From assembly GCA_964655525.1 (NCBI GenBank), contig CAZZNE010000006.1:62001-126000 (forward strand): a DNA stretch of 64,000 bases, read 5' to 3'. The position numbers and the translations under genes are program-made. Of this stretch, positions 1 through 8,405 are shown one piece after another. This DNA comes from DLAJ01 sp964655525. GTDB taxonomy: Bacteria; Bacillota; Clostridia; Lachnospirales; Lachnospiraceae. A model generated the notes under the pieces. It saw only the letters and a program-made list of their open reading frames with translations, was not told the origin of the DNA and did no database searches. Positions within the stretch are counted from its first letter, which is position 1, and each line of letters opens with the position of its first letter.

Positions 1-1808
1 AGCTCCTCCTGATACACAGAAATCCCGCCATCCCAGCCGGGCTCGACCCCACTTATGAAGCTGTCTTTGACAAACTCCCAATACAGTCCCAGCCTTGGCG
101 TAATCTCATTTTGCAATAAGATTTCAGACACGTCCACCCGCTCCGGCTCTCCTGTCTTTACGATCACCGTCTCGCTCCCATAAATCTCTCCAATATAAAT
201 ACCGGAAGCGCCATGAATGCCATACCAGCCAAAATAACTATAAATCGGCGAAAGAACCGTCTCTCCAAATTCATTTAGATATCCATATTTCCAATCCTGC
301 TCGACCAGATAACAGTTTCCTTCTCTGATAATATTATCATACGTTCCCAGCTCCACGGTCTCATCTTCACGCAGAACAACCCACCGATTCTGCTTTTCTT
401 TCATGTAAATCGTCCCGTCCTGAAAAAAACCGACCTTGAGATACTCGATCGGCACAATCAGATTTCCTTCCCGATCCGCCACACCATACTTCATGTATCT
501 TCCGTACTTTTCGTCGATCCCGACGACCGCCCTGTCCTCCCCATACCATTCGATACTGTCATAGATACAGGGAAATACCCAGGAAAGATCGGCTGCATCA
601 AGGCTGCCCCACTTTTCCTCCTCACCACGGACAATGATCATCCCCCCGTCCGTGTTGTCACGATACGACGTATAATACATTCCGGAATATTCGAACGGCA
701 GCAGCGTCTCTCCCTTCAAATTCACAATGCCAAAGACCCCGTCCTTTTTTGCCAAAACAAACTCCTGCCCAGGCACAGGACTGAGCAAGTCATACACGGG
801 TTCAAAAAGGATTGTCCCGGATACATCCGCTAAACCGTATTTTTCGTTATTTCGAATCCGAATATACCCCGTTTCAATGGAAAGATAATCATAGGACTCA
901 TCCAGCAATCTCCTTCCGGCTGTATCAAAACAGCCATACCGCCCATCCCTCTGCGTTATGATAAAGGGCACGTCCACCTCCACATCGTCGTATTCCGGTG
1001 CGAGGATATCATTCCCATCCCGTCCAATAACGCCATATTTTCCGTTTTTCATGACGCGCGCCAATCCGTCCTGAAAGTATTCCGCGTCATCATAAGCTGC
1101 CTCTATTACAACTTGACCGTTTTGGTCAATATATCCATACTGGCCGTCCTTCGAAAAATACGCCAGTCCCTCCTGAAAGGAACTGATACTGTCACACTCA
1201 AATTCAAACACTTGCGTTCCTGTCCTGTCCATGAAGCCATAAGCATCCTCTGTCGCAAAATAAGCAAGACCTTCCATAAAAGGCGCAGCGCGATCATATA
1301 TCATCGGAATCGCCAATTCCCCACTTGAGTCAATATACCCATATTTACCCTCTGCACAGACACAGGCAAGCCCCTCATGAAACGGATAGGCGACATCATA
1401 AATGAAAGGAGCAATGCTCTCCCCGTTCTCTTTCATAAATCCATATTTCTCCCCATTATAAACACAATAGATTCCTTCTGAGACAATCACCGCGTCTATC
1501 CATTTTTCGGAGTCTATCACTGCCAGCACGGGATATTGTGCCGCTTGAGCTGCCGCTTCTTCCCCTGGATCTTCCGACTCTTCTTCCGGCGGCACAGGCT
1601 CCGCCCATTCCTCTGTCTGTTCCTCCGTTATTTTCAAGGCCGTCTCATCTTGGAACTCTGCCTCTTCTAGTGCTTCCTCGCCTTGAGATCCTGTCTCTTT
1701 TCGTGATTTTTCATTTTTCGAAGAAGACACTCCCCTGTAAATCAGATACACCGATAAAACCATCGTCAATATGAAAAATACAAACATCCGCATCTGTTTC
1801 TTTTTCAT
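1..1808 (-). CDS. WG-repeat protein with N-terminal membrane anchor (3' end outside window)
   Basis: The frame is open from an ATG at 1808 to the window edge (about 602 codons), so the C-terminus is missing. The start is preceded by AGGGGAA. The protein opens with MKKKQMRMFVFFILTMVLSV, a basic start plus one hydrophobic segment (uncleaved anchor or signal peptide). An acidic Glu/Ala/Pro-rich linker follows, then many units of about 25-35 residues of the form KYG(F/Y/V)(M/I)xxxG, for example YGFMKENGE and KYGYIDSSGE. These are WG/KWG repeats, which build extracytoplasmic beta-repeat proteins. The role is unknown; a surface or binding function is an inference. It lies downstream of metG on the same strand with a 117-base gap in which I see no clear terminator. 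Confidence 0.8.
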   Translation of the reverse strand, partial: MKKKQMRMFVFFILTMVLSVYLIYRGVSSSKNEKSRKETGSQGEEALEEAEFQDETALKITEEQTEEWAEPVPPEEESEDPGEEAAAQAAQYPVLAVIDSEKWIDAVIVSEGIYCVYNGEKYGFMKENGESIAPFIYDVAYPFHEGLACVCAEGKYGYIDSSGELAIPMIYDRAAPFMEGLAYFATEDAYGFMDRTGTQVFEFECDSISSFQEGLAYFSKDGQYGYIDQNGQVVIEAAYDDAEYFQDGLARVMKNGKYGVIGRDGNDILAPEYDDVEVDVPFIITQRDGRYGCFDTAGRRLLDESYDYLSIETGYIRIRNNEKYGLADVSGTILFEPVYDLLSPVPGQEFVLAKKDGVFGIVNLKGETLLPFEYSGMYYTSYRDNTDGGMIIVRGEEEKWGSLDAADLSWVFPCIYDSIEWYGEDRAVVGIDEKYGRYMKYGVADREGNLIVPIEYLKVGFFQDGTIYMKEKQNRWVVLREDETVELGTYDNIIREGNCYLVEQDWKYGYLNEFGETVLSPIYSYFGWYGIHGASGIYIGEIYGSETVIVKTGEPERVDVSEILLQNEITPRLGLYWEFVKDSFISGVEPGWDGGISVYQEE

Positions 1809-1925
1809 AGACATTCCCCTTTTACGCGTTGGTTAGATTCATACAAATTATGGAGTGACAGGATCCGTTTGTCCACACATACTAATATGACACAATGCCC
1901 TGAAAGACCGCAAGCCTTTTGTTCA

Positions 1926-3560
1926 TCATTTTGTGAACAGCTTGTTCAGTTTTTCCGTCTCCTCATCGATGACATTTTTATCAATCCGCTGAAACAAAAG
2001 CTCCGTTTTCGGAAGCAGATATCCTGTCGGAACGGACTGCGCCTCCCATTTGGTTTCTATACCCAGCCAGCCGCATACCTTTTCTGACGAAAACGGTAAA
2101 AACGGAGACAATAGGACCGCCAGATTGGCTATGATCTGCACACACTGATACAGAGTGTTTTTACATGCGGCTTCGTCCGTCGTTCTGGTGAGCCATGGCT
2201 GCTCCGTATCAAAAAACTTATTTGCTCTTCTGATGAAACCAAAAATTTCACCGATCGCATCCTTGAATTCCCCGCTCTCGATCCGTTTACCGGTCTCCGC
2301 AAACAATTCTTCGATCTGCCTTTCGATCTTTAAGTCTTTTGTTCCCTCCGGCACAATACCTTCCCAGTATTTTTCAATGAACGCAAGCGTTCGATTCACA
2401 AAATTCCCGTATGCTCCCAATAATTCTCCGTTATGACTGTGAACAAATTCTCTCCACGAAAAGTCAGCGTCCTTTTTCTCCGGTCCGTTCGCCAGAAAAA
2501 AGTAACGAATGGAGTCTGCTTCATAATGCGCTAACAAATCTTTTATCCAGATCGCATAGTTTTGACTGGTCGATATTTTTGTTCCTTCCAGCGTCAGGTA
2601 TTCACTTGAGACGATCTGATCCGGCAGATGCCACGTTCCGCCATGCGCCAGCAAAAGCGATGGCAGTATGATCGTATGGAACGGGATATTATCTTTTCCG
2701 TGCACATAATAATGCTTTGCGTCCGCGCCCCAAAGCGTCGCAAAATCCGCACCTTTTTCCTCCGTCGCCGTTTTACTTGCAGACAGATAACCTAATACGT
2801 TTTCTGCCCATATATAGATTGTTTTCTTTTCATATCCTTCTTTCGGAACCGGAATCCCCCATTCTAAGTCGCGTGTCAGCGCACGGTCTCGTAACCCCTC
2901 GCTGATATAGCGGTTCGTAAAAGCAATCGCGTTTTTCCTCCATTCGGGATGTGATGCGGTCAGTTCCTTCAACGCCTCCTCCAAATCCGTGATCGCGATA
3001 TACAGATGCTTTGAATTTCGAAAACCGATCCGCTTTCCACACACAGCGCAGGCCGGCTCCACAAGACTCTCCGGTTCCAGCACTGCCCCGCAGGCATCGC
3101 ATTGATCTCCTCTTGCATCCTTCCCGCATGTCGGACATTTTCCCAGTACAAAGCGATCTGCTAAAAAAGTATGACATGTCTCACAATATGCCTGCGGAAC
3201 CTCCTTCTCATAAACATAATCGCTTTCATACAGTTTTTTATGAAATTCCCTGACAAAATCCTGATGTTCCGCCGATGATGTTTTGGTGTAGACATCATAA
3301 CTGAATCCCAGCTTTTTGAAACACGCAACAAATTCTTCATGATAGTAGTCGCTGATCTCCTGCGGCGTTCTGTTTTCCTGTTTTGCACGGATCGCTACCG
3401 GCGTTCCATGGCAGTCGCTTCCCGACACAAAATATACCTGATCTCCAATCGCTCTATGATATCTTGCCAGCACATCTCCGGGCAGCAATCCCGCAATATG
3501 CCCGATGTGCAGCGAACCGTTTGCGTAGGGCCATGCGCCCCCAATTAAAATATTTCTCAT
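1926..3560 (-). CDS. metG: methionyl-tRNA synthetase
   Basis: Charges tRNA-Met with methionine in the cytoplasm (class I synthetase). The 544-residue protein starts MRNILIGGAWPYANGSLHIGH, which contains the HIGH motif. It carries four CxxC pairs at about residues 125-175 (CETC, CPTC, CDAC, CAVC), the zinc-knuckle insert of the larger MetRS form. The KMSKS loop reads KISTS, a known variant. There is no C-terminal tRNA-binding (Trbp111-like) extension, so this is the short form. It is a single gene with its own T-box leader upstream. Identification is firm. Confidence 0.97.
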   Translation of the reverse strand: MRNILIGGAWPYANGSLHIGHIAGLLPGDVLARYHRAIGDQVYFVSGSDCHGTPVAIRAKQENRTPQEISDYYHEEFVACFKKLGFSYDVYTKTSSAEHQDFVREFHKKLYESDYVYEKEVPQAYCETCHTFLADRFVLGKCPTCGKDARGDQCDACGAVLEPESLVEPACAVCGKRIGFRNSKHLYIAITDLEEALKELTASHPEWRKNAIAFTNRYISEGLRDRALTRDLEWGIPVPKEGYEKKTIYIWAENVLGYLSASKTATEEKGADFATLWGADAKHYYVHGKDNIPFHTIILPSLLLAHGGTWHLPDQIVSSEYLTLEGTKISTSQNYAIWIKDLLAHYEADSIRYFFLANGPEKKDADFSWREFVHSHNGELLGAYGNFVNRTLAFIEKYWEGIVPEGTKDLKIERQIEELFAETGKRIESGEFKDAIGEIFGFIRRANKFFDTEQPWLTRTTDEAACKNTLYQCVQIIANLAVLLSPFLPFSSEKVCGWLGIETKWEAQSVPTGYLLPKTELLFQRIDKNVIDEETEKLNKLFTK

Positions 3561-3686
3561 AAGAATCCTCCGTTTTCTACTGTTTTTGCATCACTCACTA
3601 CTTGCATTTTTTACTTTTTCTTCATTGCATCGCTTTTATTGCCTTTTAGGATCTGTTTCGCAAAACCGTCGAAATGAATTTTTACC

Positions 3687-3985
3687 ATTAAAAAAGCCCT
3701 CCTCTCTGAAAAATTGCTTTTTCAGGGACGAGAGCTTCTGCTTCGTGTTACCACCCTAAATTCACCGATACCTCGCGGCAGCGGCCTTATCGACTGCGGA
3801 CGAGAAATGACTCATCGATAGTCTATCACTGTAACGGGTGAACCCGTCGTAGCCTTGGCATGACTGCTTCGGTACGCGGCTCCGAGACCATTTTCAGCAG
3901 TTCCTTTCGTGCCTGTTCTCACCTTCCCAGACTCTCTGTGACGTATCTAACTGCCTACTCTTCTCTTCTCAGCCTTTGTTTAGCT
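3687..3985 (-). promoter_or_regulatory. T-box leader of metG (specifier AUG) with terminator
   Basis: Read on the minus strand, the leader contains the T-box core AGGGTGGTAACACG (about 3743-3758). Upstream is a Stem I with a GAAAATGGTCTCGG specifier loop; the AUG specifier lies at 3889-3891 and matches the Met gene it controls. Downstream, at 3690-3736, is a hairpin of CTCTCGTCCCTGAAAAAG pairing with the CTTTTTCAG..GAGAGGAGGGC side, followed by a U-run. Family knowledge: uncharged tRNA-Met binds Stem I and the T-box bulge and stabilises the antiterminator. The sequence shows specifier, T-box and terminator in the right order. Confidence 0.92.
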
Positions 3986-3986
3986 T

Positions 3987-4015
3987 ATTATAGTATCATG
4001 CCATCAAGAAATCAA
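3987..4015 (-). promoter_or_regulatory. sigma-A promoter of metG leader
   Basis: On the minus strand TTGATT (4010-4015) is followed by a 17-base spacer and a perfect TATAAT (3987-3992). It sits directly upstream of the T-box RNA. Confidence 0.75.
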
Positions 4016-4040
4016 GCGCAATCGTAAATAACATTTGGTC

Positions 4041-4090
4041 GAAGAAAAGTCCCATAAACCACCGCACCGGGTCTACAGGACTTATCTTTA
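4041..4090 (-). terminator. terminator after chemoreceptor gene
   Basis: On the minus strand an AAGTCC...GGACTTTTCTT hairpin follows the stop codon of the chemoreceptor gene. Its flanks (ATAAAGA before, CATAAAC inside) are nearly the same as those of the terminator after gdhA at 6208-6250. Confidence 0.6.
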
Positions 4091-4121
4091 TCATAATTCT
4101 CTATGACATTGCATTACACAA

Positions 4122-5999
4122 TTATGCTTCAATCATTTCCAGCAGATTGTTCGTGATGTTGGCCATATTGGAAGATACCTCTTTCGTGTTCTGAGAGATA
4201 TCCACATTCTCTGTCACCACATTGGAAATCTGGGTCAACTGCTCCACTGCAAGATCCACGATCGATACATTCTGCTGTACCATGTTGGATATCTCTTCCA
4301 CATCCTTCCTGAATTGTTCGATATTCTCCACCACTACACCAAAAATGCTTACCGTCTGTTCCGTGATATCCTGCCCTTCCTTAATCGCTTTCAGAGAATT
4401 CGTGATCAATTCATTTGTTTCCTTTGCAGCCTGCGCGCTTCTCGCAGCAAGCTCGCCGACCTGAGACGCTACCACGGCAAATCCCTTGCCCGACTCACCC
4501 GCTCTGGCGGCTTCGATGGATGCATTTAAGGAAAGCAGGTTGGTCTGCTCGGCAATGGAATTGATCTCATCGATAATTTTCTCAATCTGCATGGACATAT
4601 CGCTGATTTTCTGCATGGAATTCTGCAGCAATGTCATCTGCGACTGTGTTGCGACAACTTTCCCGGTAGTCTCTGCCGATGCAGTGGTAATATCATTGGA
4701 TGCAGTTACACTGTTGTTTAATTCCTGTGTAAGCTGTTCCATAATCTTTTCCAGATCTGAAACCGCCTGCTCCTGTCTCTCTGTGCCATTGTATATACTG
4801 TCCGCATTTTCTAAGGTATTTCCGGATACCCGGCTCAATTCTCTGCACGCGTCCTTCACATTCTGAATCAGCGCCCGATTGTTCTCTACATCCTGTTCCT
4901 GCTGATTCAGCAGATTTTCGTTTTCCCGGATACTTTGACAGATACTCTCCACCATTTTATTAATGCTGGCAGAAAGCTGTGCATATTCCGAATTGCCATT
5001 CTCGTTTACGGTAATGCTAAAATTTCCCCCCGCAATTTCCTTCGTACAATTAGTGATGTTGTTTATCCCCTGAACGATCTTCGTGTCAACCATCCGACTG
5101 ATCATGAAAAGCAGCACCCCGAAAATCAAGAGCATACTGAGGGATACAATCAGAGTCTGGCTGGTGCGCGCCGCATAGTATTCCGAAGCCGGAAGAAATG
5201 TTCCGATTACCATATCACCGTAATCTTCAGCATAATAGTATCCGGTTTTCCCATTGATCTTTGCCTTGCCATGTCCTACATAATTCCGCGAAAAACCAGC
5301 TTCGACGGCAGACGTGCCCACCAGTGCAGCGTTCGGATGGGAAAGTAACAGACCGCTTTCTTTGTCAATGGCATAAATATAGCCGTTTGTGCCAAAATCA
5401 ATGTCATTGAGCACCACTGGCAAATCCGTGCCCTCAAGCGCCTTCTCCAAAACCTCCGGGCGTACACCCACCTGCACAAATCCTTTCGCGTCCGTTCTGG
5501 CCACGCCGATATACTGTATGATGACCCCTTCTGCAACATTTTCCTGGGGCTCCTGTACAATCTCTATGGAAGGATCGTTCACAATCACCATAAAAGCATT
5601 AGACTGTTCCCCGCTTTTCATGTCAAACCCCACATAGGCCTCAATGGAGCTGCTAGTGATAATTCCCTGCTCGTCAATAATATGTACTTCATTTACCATC
5701 AGTCTGTCCGTGATCTCAAGCAGCTTTTCATAATCATCTGCAAGGGAAGGCTGCGCCGCAAGCATATCTGCAAAAGCCCTTGCCTTGGCTAAGTTATTCT
5801 GTCCGACATTTTCCGTAAGCTGTGCAATATTCGCTTCATTGACAGCCAGCTTTTCCCTCACATCTGCCAGCTTGTTTTTGCTGGAAATCATATTGTTATA
5901 GTTGTTTGTGACTGTTTGCAGAATAAATATCGCTGCAATGGTAACCGTCAATGCAACAACCATGTAGATAAAAAGTCTCTGTGTAAATATTTTTTTCAT
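4122..5999 (-). CDS. methyl-accepting chemotaxis protein (dCache-type sensor)
   Basis: A membrane chemoreceptor of about 625 residues that passes ligand signals to CheA/CheW. The first transmembrane segment is near residues 8-30. An extracytoplasmic region of about 260 residues of Cache type follows, including GTNGYIYAIDKESGLLLSHP. A second transmembrane segment (LIVSLSMLLIFGVLLFMI) leads to a HAMP-like region. The signalling domain contains EINSIAEQTNLLSLNASIEA and AGESGKGFAVVASQVGELA, the conserved hairpin tip. I prefer the ATG at 5999 (MKKIFTQRLF, upstream GGGAAAGGG) over the TTG eleven codons earlier. No other chemotaxis gene is nearby, so the ligand is unknown. Confidence 0.93.
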   Translation of the reverse strand: MKKIFTQRLFIYMVVALTVTIAAIFILQTVTNNYNNMISSKNKLADVREKLAVNEANIAQLTENVGQNNLAKARAFADMLAAQPSLADDYEKLLEITDRLMVNEVHIIDEQGIITSSSIEAYVGFDMKSGEQSNAFMVIVNDPSIEIVQEPQENVAEGVIIQYIGVARTDAKGFVQVGVRPEVLEKALEGTDLPVVLNDIDFGTNGYIYAIDKESGLLLSHPNAALVGTSAVEAGFSRNYVGHGKAKINGKTGYYYAEDYGDMVIGTFLPASEYYAARTSQTLIVSLSMLLIFGVLLFMISRMVDTKIVQGINNITNCTKEIAGGNFSITVNENGNSEYAQLSASINKMVESICQSIRENENLLNQQEQDVENNRALIQNVKDACRELSRVSGNTLENADSIYNGTERQEQAVSDLEKIMEQLTQELNNSVTASNDITTASAETTGKVVATQSQMTLLQNSMQKISDMSMQIEKIIDEINSIAEQTNLLSLNASIEAARAGESGKGFAVVASQVGELAARSAQAAKETNELITNSLKAIKEGQDITEQTVSIFGVVVENIEQFRKDVEEISNMVQQNVSIVDLAVEQLTQISNVVTENVDISQNTKEVSSNMANITNNLLEMIEA

Positions 6000-6083
6000 A
6001 ACGCCCGTACCCTTTCCCCCATTTTCATACAACTATGTGACATGATCAACAATGTCATTTCGTTAATTACTAAAACAATATAC

Positions 6084-6112
6084 AGTATATCAAATTGGTA
6101 TGTTTTTGTCAA
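6084..6112 (-). promoter_or_regulatory. sigma-A promoter of chemoreceptor gene
   Basis: On the minus strand TTGACA (6107-6112), 17-base spacer, TATACT (6084-6089). Between it and the gene lies an inverted repeat TGACAT-N8-ATGTCA (6038-6057), a possible operator. Confidence 0.75.
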
Positions 6113-6207
6113 AAAAATACTTTAGAAAAAAGTTCTGCGATAAGGCGGATGTTTCGTGTATAAGAAGCGTTCCCAATAAACAAATTCTTTTATCATGCAG
6201 CACATAA

Positions 6208-6250
6208 AGAAAAGTCCCATAAACTCATGTTTACAGGACTTCTCTTTATC
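6208..6250 (-). terminator. second terminator after gdhA
   Basis: On the minus strand AAGTCCTGTAAAC, loop ATGA, GTTTATGGGACTT and then TTCTTT form a long stem with a U-rich tail. It lies about 95 bases after the gdhA stop. The sequence is a near copy of the terminator at 4041-4090. Confidence 0.75.
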
Positions 6251-6299
6251 ATTATTTTCTAAGGTATCCGAAAGAATTTCCGAAGGATCAACCTCAGGA

Positions 6300-6345
6300 G
6301 AATCCATAAAACGGATTCTTCGAAAGAACGCGCAGCGTTCTTTTT
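6300..6345. repeat. dispersed tandem-hairpin element, copy 1
   Basis: Two hairpins in a row: GAATCC-ATAAAAC-GGATTC (6300-6318), linker TTCGAAAG, then AAAGAACGC-GCA-GCGTTCTTT (6324-6344). The second hairpin begins right at the gdhA stop codon and can act as its terminator. Copies with the same linker occur at 26577-26645 and 28649-28700. Confidence 0.7.
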
Positions 6346-7691
6346 TACACAATCCCCTGTGCCTTCATCGCTTCTGCAACCTTTAAGAATCCGGCAATAT
6401 TCGCACCTGCAACATAATTGCCTTCCATGCCGTATTTCTTTGCGGCATCATCCAGATTGTGGAAAATGTTGACCATGATTCCCTGAAGTTTTGCATCAAC
6501 CTCCTCAAAGGTCCAAGAAAGTCTCTCACTGTTCTGGCTCATCTCCAATGCAGATGTTGCAACGCCGCCTGCATTGCTTGCCTTACCCGGGCAGAACAAC
6601 ACGCCGTTCTTCTGTAAATACTCGGTCGCCTCTAACGTCGTCGGCATATTAGCACCCTCTGCAACTGCAAAGCAGCCGTTTGCCACAAGCGCTTTTGCAT
6701 CCTCTAAATCCAATTCGTTCTGTGTTGCGCAAGGAAGCGCCACATCACACTTGATGGTCCATACGCCGTGCTCACCGTTCTTCTTCTCATGATACTCTGC
6801 GGACGGTCTCTTTGCCGCATACTCGGATAAGCGCGCACGCTTCACTTCCTTCACTTCTTTTAAGAGCGCTACGTCAATTCCTTCCGGATCATAGATCCAT
6901 CCTGTGGAATCGGAACAGGTAACCGGCTTTCCGCCGAGCTGCTGTGCCTTCTGGATCGCGTAGATCGCTACATTTCCGGCTCCGGATACACAGATGGTCT
7001 TATCCTTGATATCCTTTCCGTTACATTTCAGCATTTCCGCCGTTAAATATAACAGACCATAACCGGTTGCCTCTGTTCTCGCCAGAGAACCGCCGTAAGT
7101 TAAACCCTTACCGGTCAGAACGCCCTCATAGATATTGCGGATTCTCTTATACTGTCCATATAAAAAGCCAATCTCACGGCCGCCGACACCAATATCGCCC
7201 GCCGGTACATCTGTATCCGCGCCGATATGACGATACAACTCCGTCATAAAGCTCTGGCAGAATGCCATCACTTCCCTGTCGGATTTTCCCTTCGGATCGA
7301 AATCACAACCGCCTTTACCGCCGCCGATTGGAAGACCTGTTAAAGAATTCTTGAATATCTGCTCAAACCCAAGGAATTTGATAATACCAAGATTAACGGA
7401 AGGATGGAAACGAAGTCCGCCCTTGTAAGGTCCGATCGCACTGTTGAACTGTACGCGGTATCCGTTGTTGACCTGAACTTGTCCCGCATCATCTACCCAC
7501 GGAACACGGAACTGGATAATTCTCTCAGGAGTCGTCAGTCTTTCCAATAACGCCTCCTTCTTATATTCCTCTTCGTTTGCTTCGATCACGACACGGAGAG
7601 ATTCCAATACCTCCTTCACTGCCTGATGGAACTCCGGCTGTGCCGGATTCTTTTCTACGATCTTCGCGTAGACGTCATCTACATATGACAT
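6345..7691 (-). CDS. gdhA: NADP-type glutamate dehydrogenase
   Basis: Interconverts 2-oxoglutarate plus ammonium and glutamate; in this lineage it is a main route of nitrogen entry. The 448-residue protein has the substrate-site stretches GPYKGGLRFHPSVN and LPIGGGKGGCDFDPKGKSD, the PAGDIGVGGREIG loop, and a Rossmann segment (ICVSGAGNVAIYAIQKA). Length and motifs match the hexameric bacterial GdhA family. The start is the ATG at 7691, with AAAGGAGG eight bases upstream; the frame runs further upstream but without a ribosome site. It has its own promoter and a terminator-like hairpin in the leader. Confidence 0.96.
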   Translation of the reverse strand: MSYVDDVYAKIVEKNPAQPEFHQAVKEVLESLRVVIEANEEEYKKEALLERLTTPERIIQFRVPWVDDAGQVQVNNGYRVQFNSAIGPYKGGLRFHPSVNLGIIKFLGFEQIFKNSLTGLPIGGGKGGCDFDPKGKSDREVMAFCQSFMTELYRHIGADTDVPAGDIGVGGREIGFLYGQYKRIRNIYEGVLTGKGLTYGGSLARTEATGYGLLYLTAEMLKCNGKDIKDKTICVSGAGNVAIYAIQKAQQLGGKPVTCSDSTGWIYDPEGIDVALLKEVKEVKRARLSEYAAKRPSAEYHEKKNGEHGVWTIKCDVALPCATQNELDLEDAKALVANGCFAVAEGANMPTTLEATEYLQKNGVLFCPGKASNAGGVATSALEMSQNSERLSWTFEEVDAKLQGIMVNIFHNLDDAAKKYGMEGNYVAGANIAGFLKVAEAMKAQGIV

Positions 7692-7723
7692 GTGTATATC
7701 CTCCTTTGGTTTGTTTATAAGGC

Positions 7724-7757
7724 TGAAAAAAGCAGCGGACACTTTCCGTCTGCTGCT
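7724..7757 (-). terminator. intrinsic terminator-like hairpin inside gdhA leader
   Basis: On the minus strand AGCAGCAGAC, loop GGAAAGT, GTCCGCTGCT and then TTTTTTC form a stem with one mismatch and a U-run. It sits between the gdhA promoter and its ribosome site, so it could attenuate gdhA. Alternatively it is a leftover terminator of the upstream gene. Confidence 0.6.
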
Positions 7758-7779
7758 CCTGACCCCTTTGTCCTTTGCT

Positions 7780-7809
7780 ATTATATACCACTTCAACGCG
7801 CTGGCGCAA
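7780..7809 (-). promoter_or_regulatory. sigma-A promoter of gdhA
   Basis: On the minus strand TTGCGC (7804-7809), 18-base spacer, perfect TATAAT (7780-7785). The predicted transcript starts about 80 bases before the gene. Confidence 0.6.
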
Positions 7810-7836
7810 GAACTTTATACATGTATACAATATTTT

Positions 7837-8268
7837 TTACAAATACGGTCTCATTCTCTCTATACAGCTCTCCTCAAAATCCGCCAATTCCTGCGCCAGT
7901 TCCACGCTTCTGTCCGTCGCCGTGTCATACCGGTTCATGGCACGCCACATTCCCGTCACACCCTTCTGATGATTCTTGATCATCAACTCTGCAATATGAC
8001 TCGTGCTTGTATTGAGCATCGTATTCATATGAATGGAGCTGGATACTAATGTCTGGCTGACGATCGATTCCTGACGCACCTGCTCACCGCCCTCCATCAG
8101 ACTTTCCACCGCTCTGTTTCTGATATTCTCAATAATCTTACTCTGACCGAACAGCATTCTTGACAAATCCGCATTGTCAACATATTCCGAAATAGCCTGA
8201 ATTGCTTTTAAGGCCGTACTGCTTTTTTTCTGAACCTCACGCAGCATTGCCGCATCATCACTTTTCAT
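7837..8268 (-). CDS. hypothetical alpha-helical protein (143 aa)
   Basis: I do not recognise this protein. The ATG at 8268 has AGGAAAGGA upstream and gives 143 residues starting MKSDDAAMLREVQKKSS. The sequence lacks cysteine after the start and has long amphipathic helices (STALKAIQAISEYVDNADL, GEEQ-rich middle, DRSVELAQELADFEESC). The spacing of acidic and His residues vaguely recalls ferritin-like four-helix bundles, but I see no convincing ExxH metal pair. No signal peptide or membrane segment. It lies between gdhA and an oxidoreductase gene, separated from the latter by two hairpins. Confidence 0.7.
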   Translation of the reverse strand: MKSDDAAMLREVQKKSSTALKAIQAISEYVDNADLSRMLFGQSKIIENIRNRAVESLMEGGEQVRQESIVSQTLVSSSIHMNTMLNTSTSHIAELMIKNHQKGVTGMWRAMNRYDTATDRSVELAQELADFEESCIERMRPYL

Positions 8269-8328
8269 GCATTGCGATTCCTTTCCTGATCTGAAACGGA
8301 CGTCCGCGCTTACACTGTATAAGCAGAC

Positions 8329-8383
8329 GCGAAATGCAGGGCATTTCGCATAGAAAGAGCAGCGTCGTCCTGACCCTGCTCTT
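8329..8383. repeat. pair of intergenic hairpins (terminator of oxidoreductase gene)
   Basis: GCGAAATGC-AGG-GCATTTCGC (8329-8349) is a perfect palindrome. It is followed by AAGAGCAG...CTGCTCTT (8355-8383). On the minus strand the second stem ends in CTCTTTCTAT. The layout resembles the dispersed tandem-hairpin family but the linker differs. Confidence 0.55.
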
Positions 8384-8405
8384 ATCTTTACCTCATTTTC
8401 AAAAA

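Noticed and set aside
2501..2506. Non-canonical KMSKS motif (KISTS) in MetRS as a sign of an inactive enzyme
   Set aside because: KISTS-type loops are known functional variants, and the rest of the protein is intact; position approximate.
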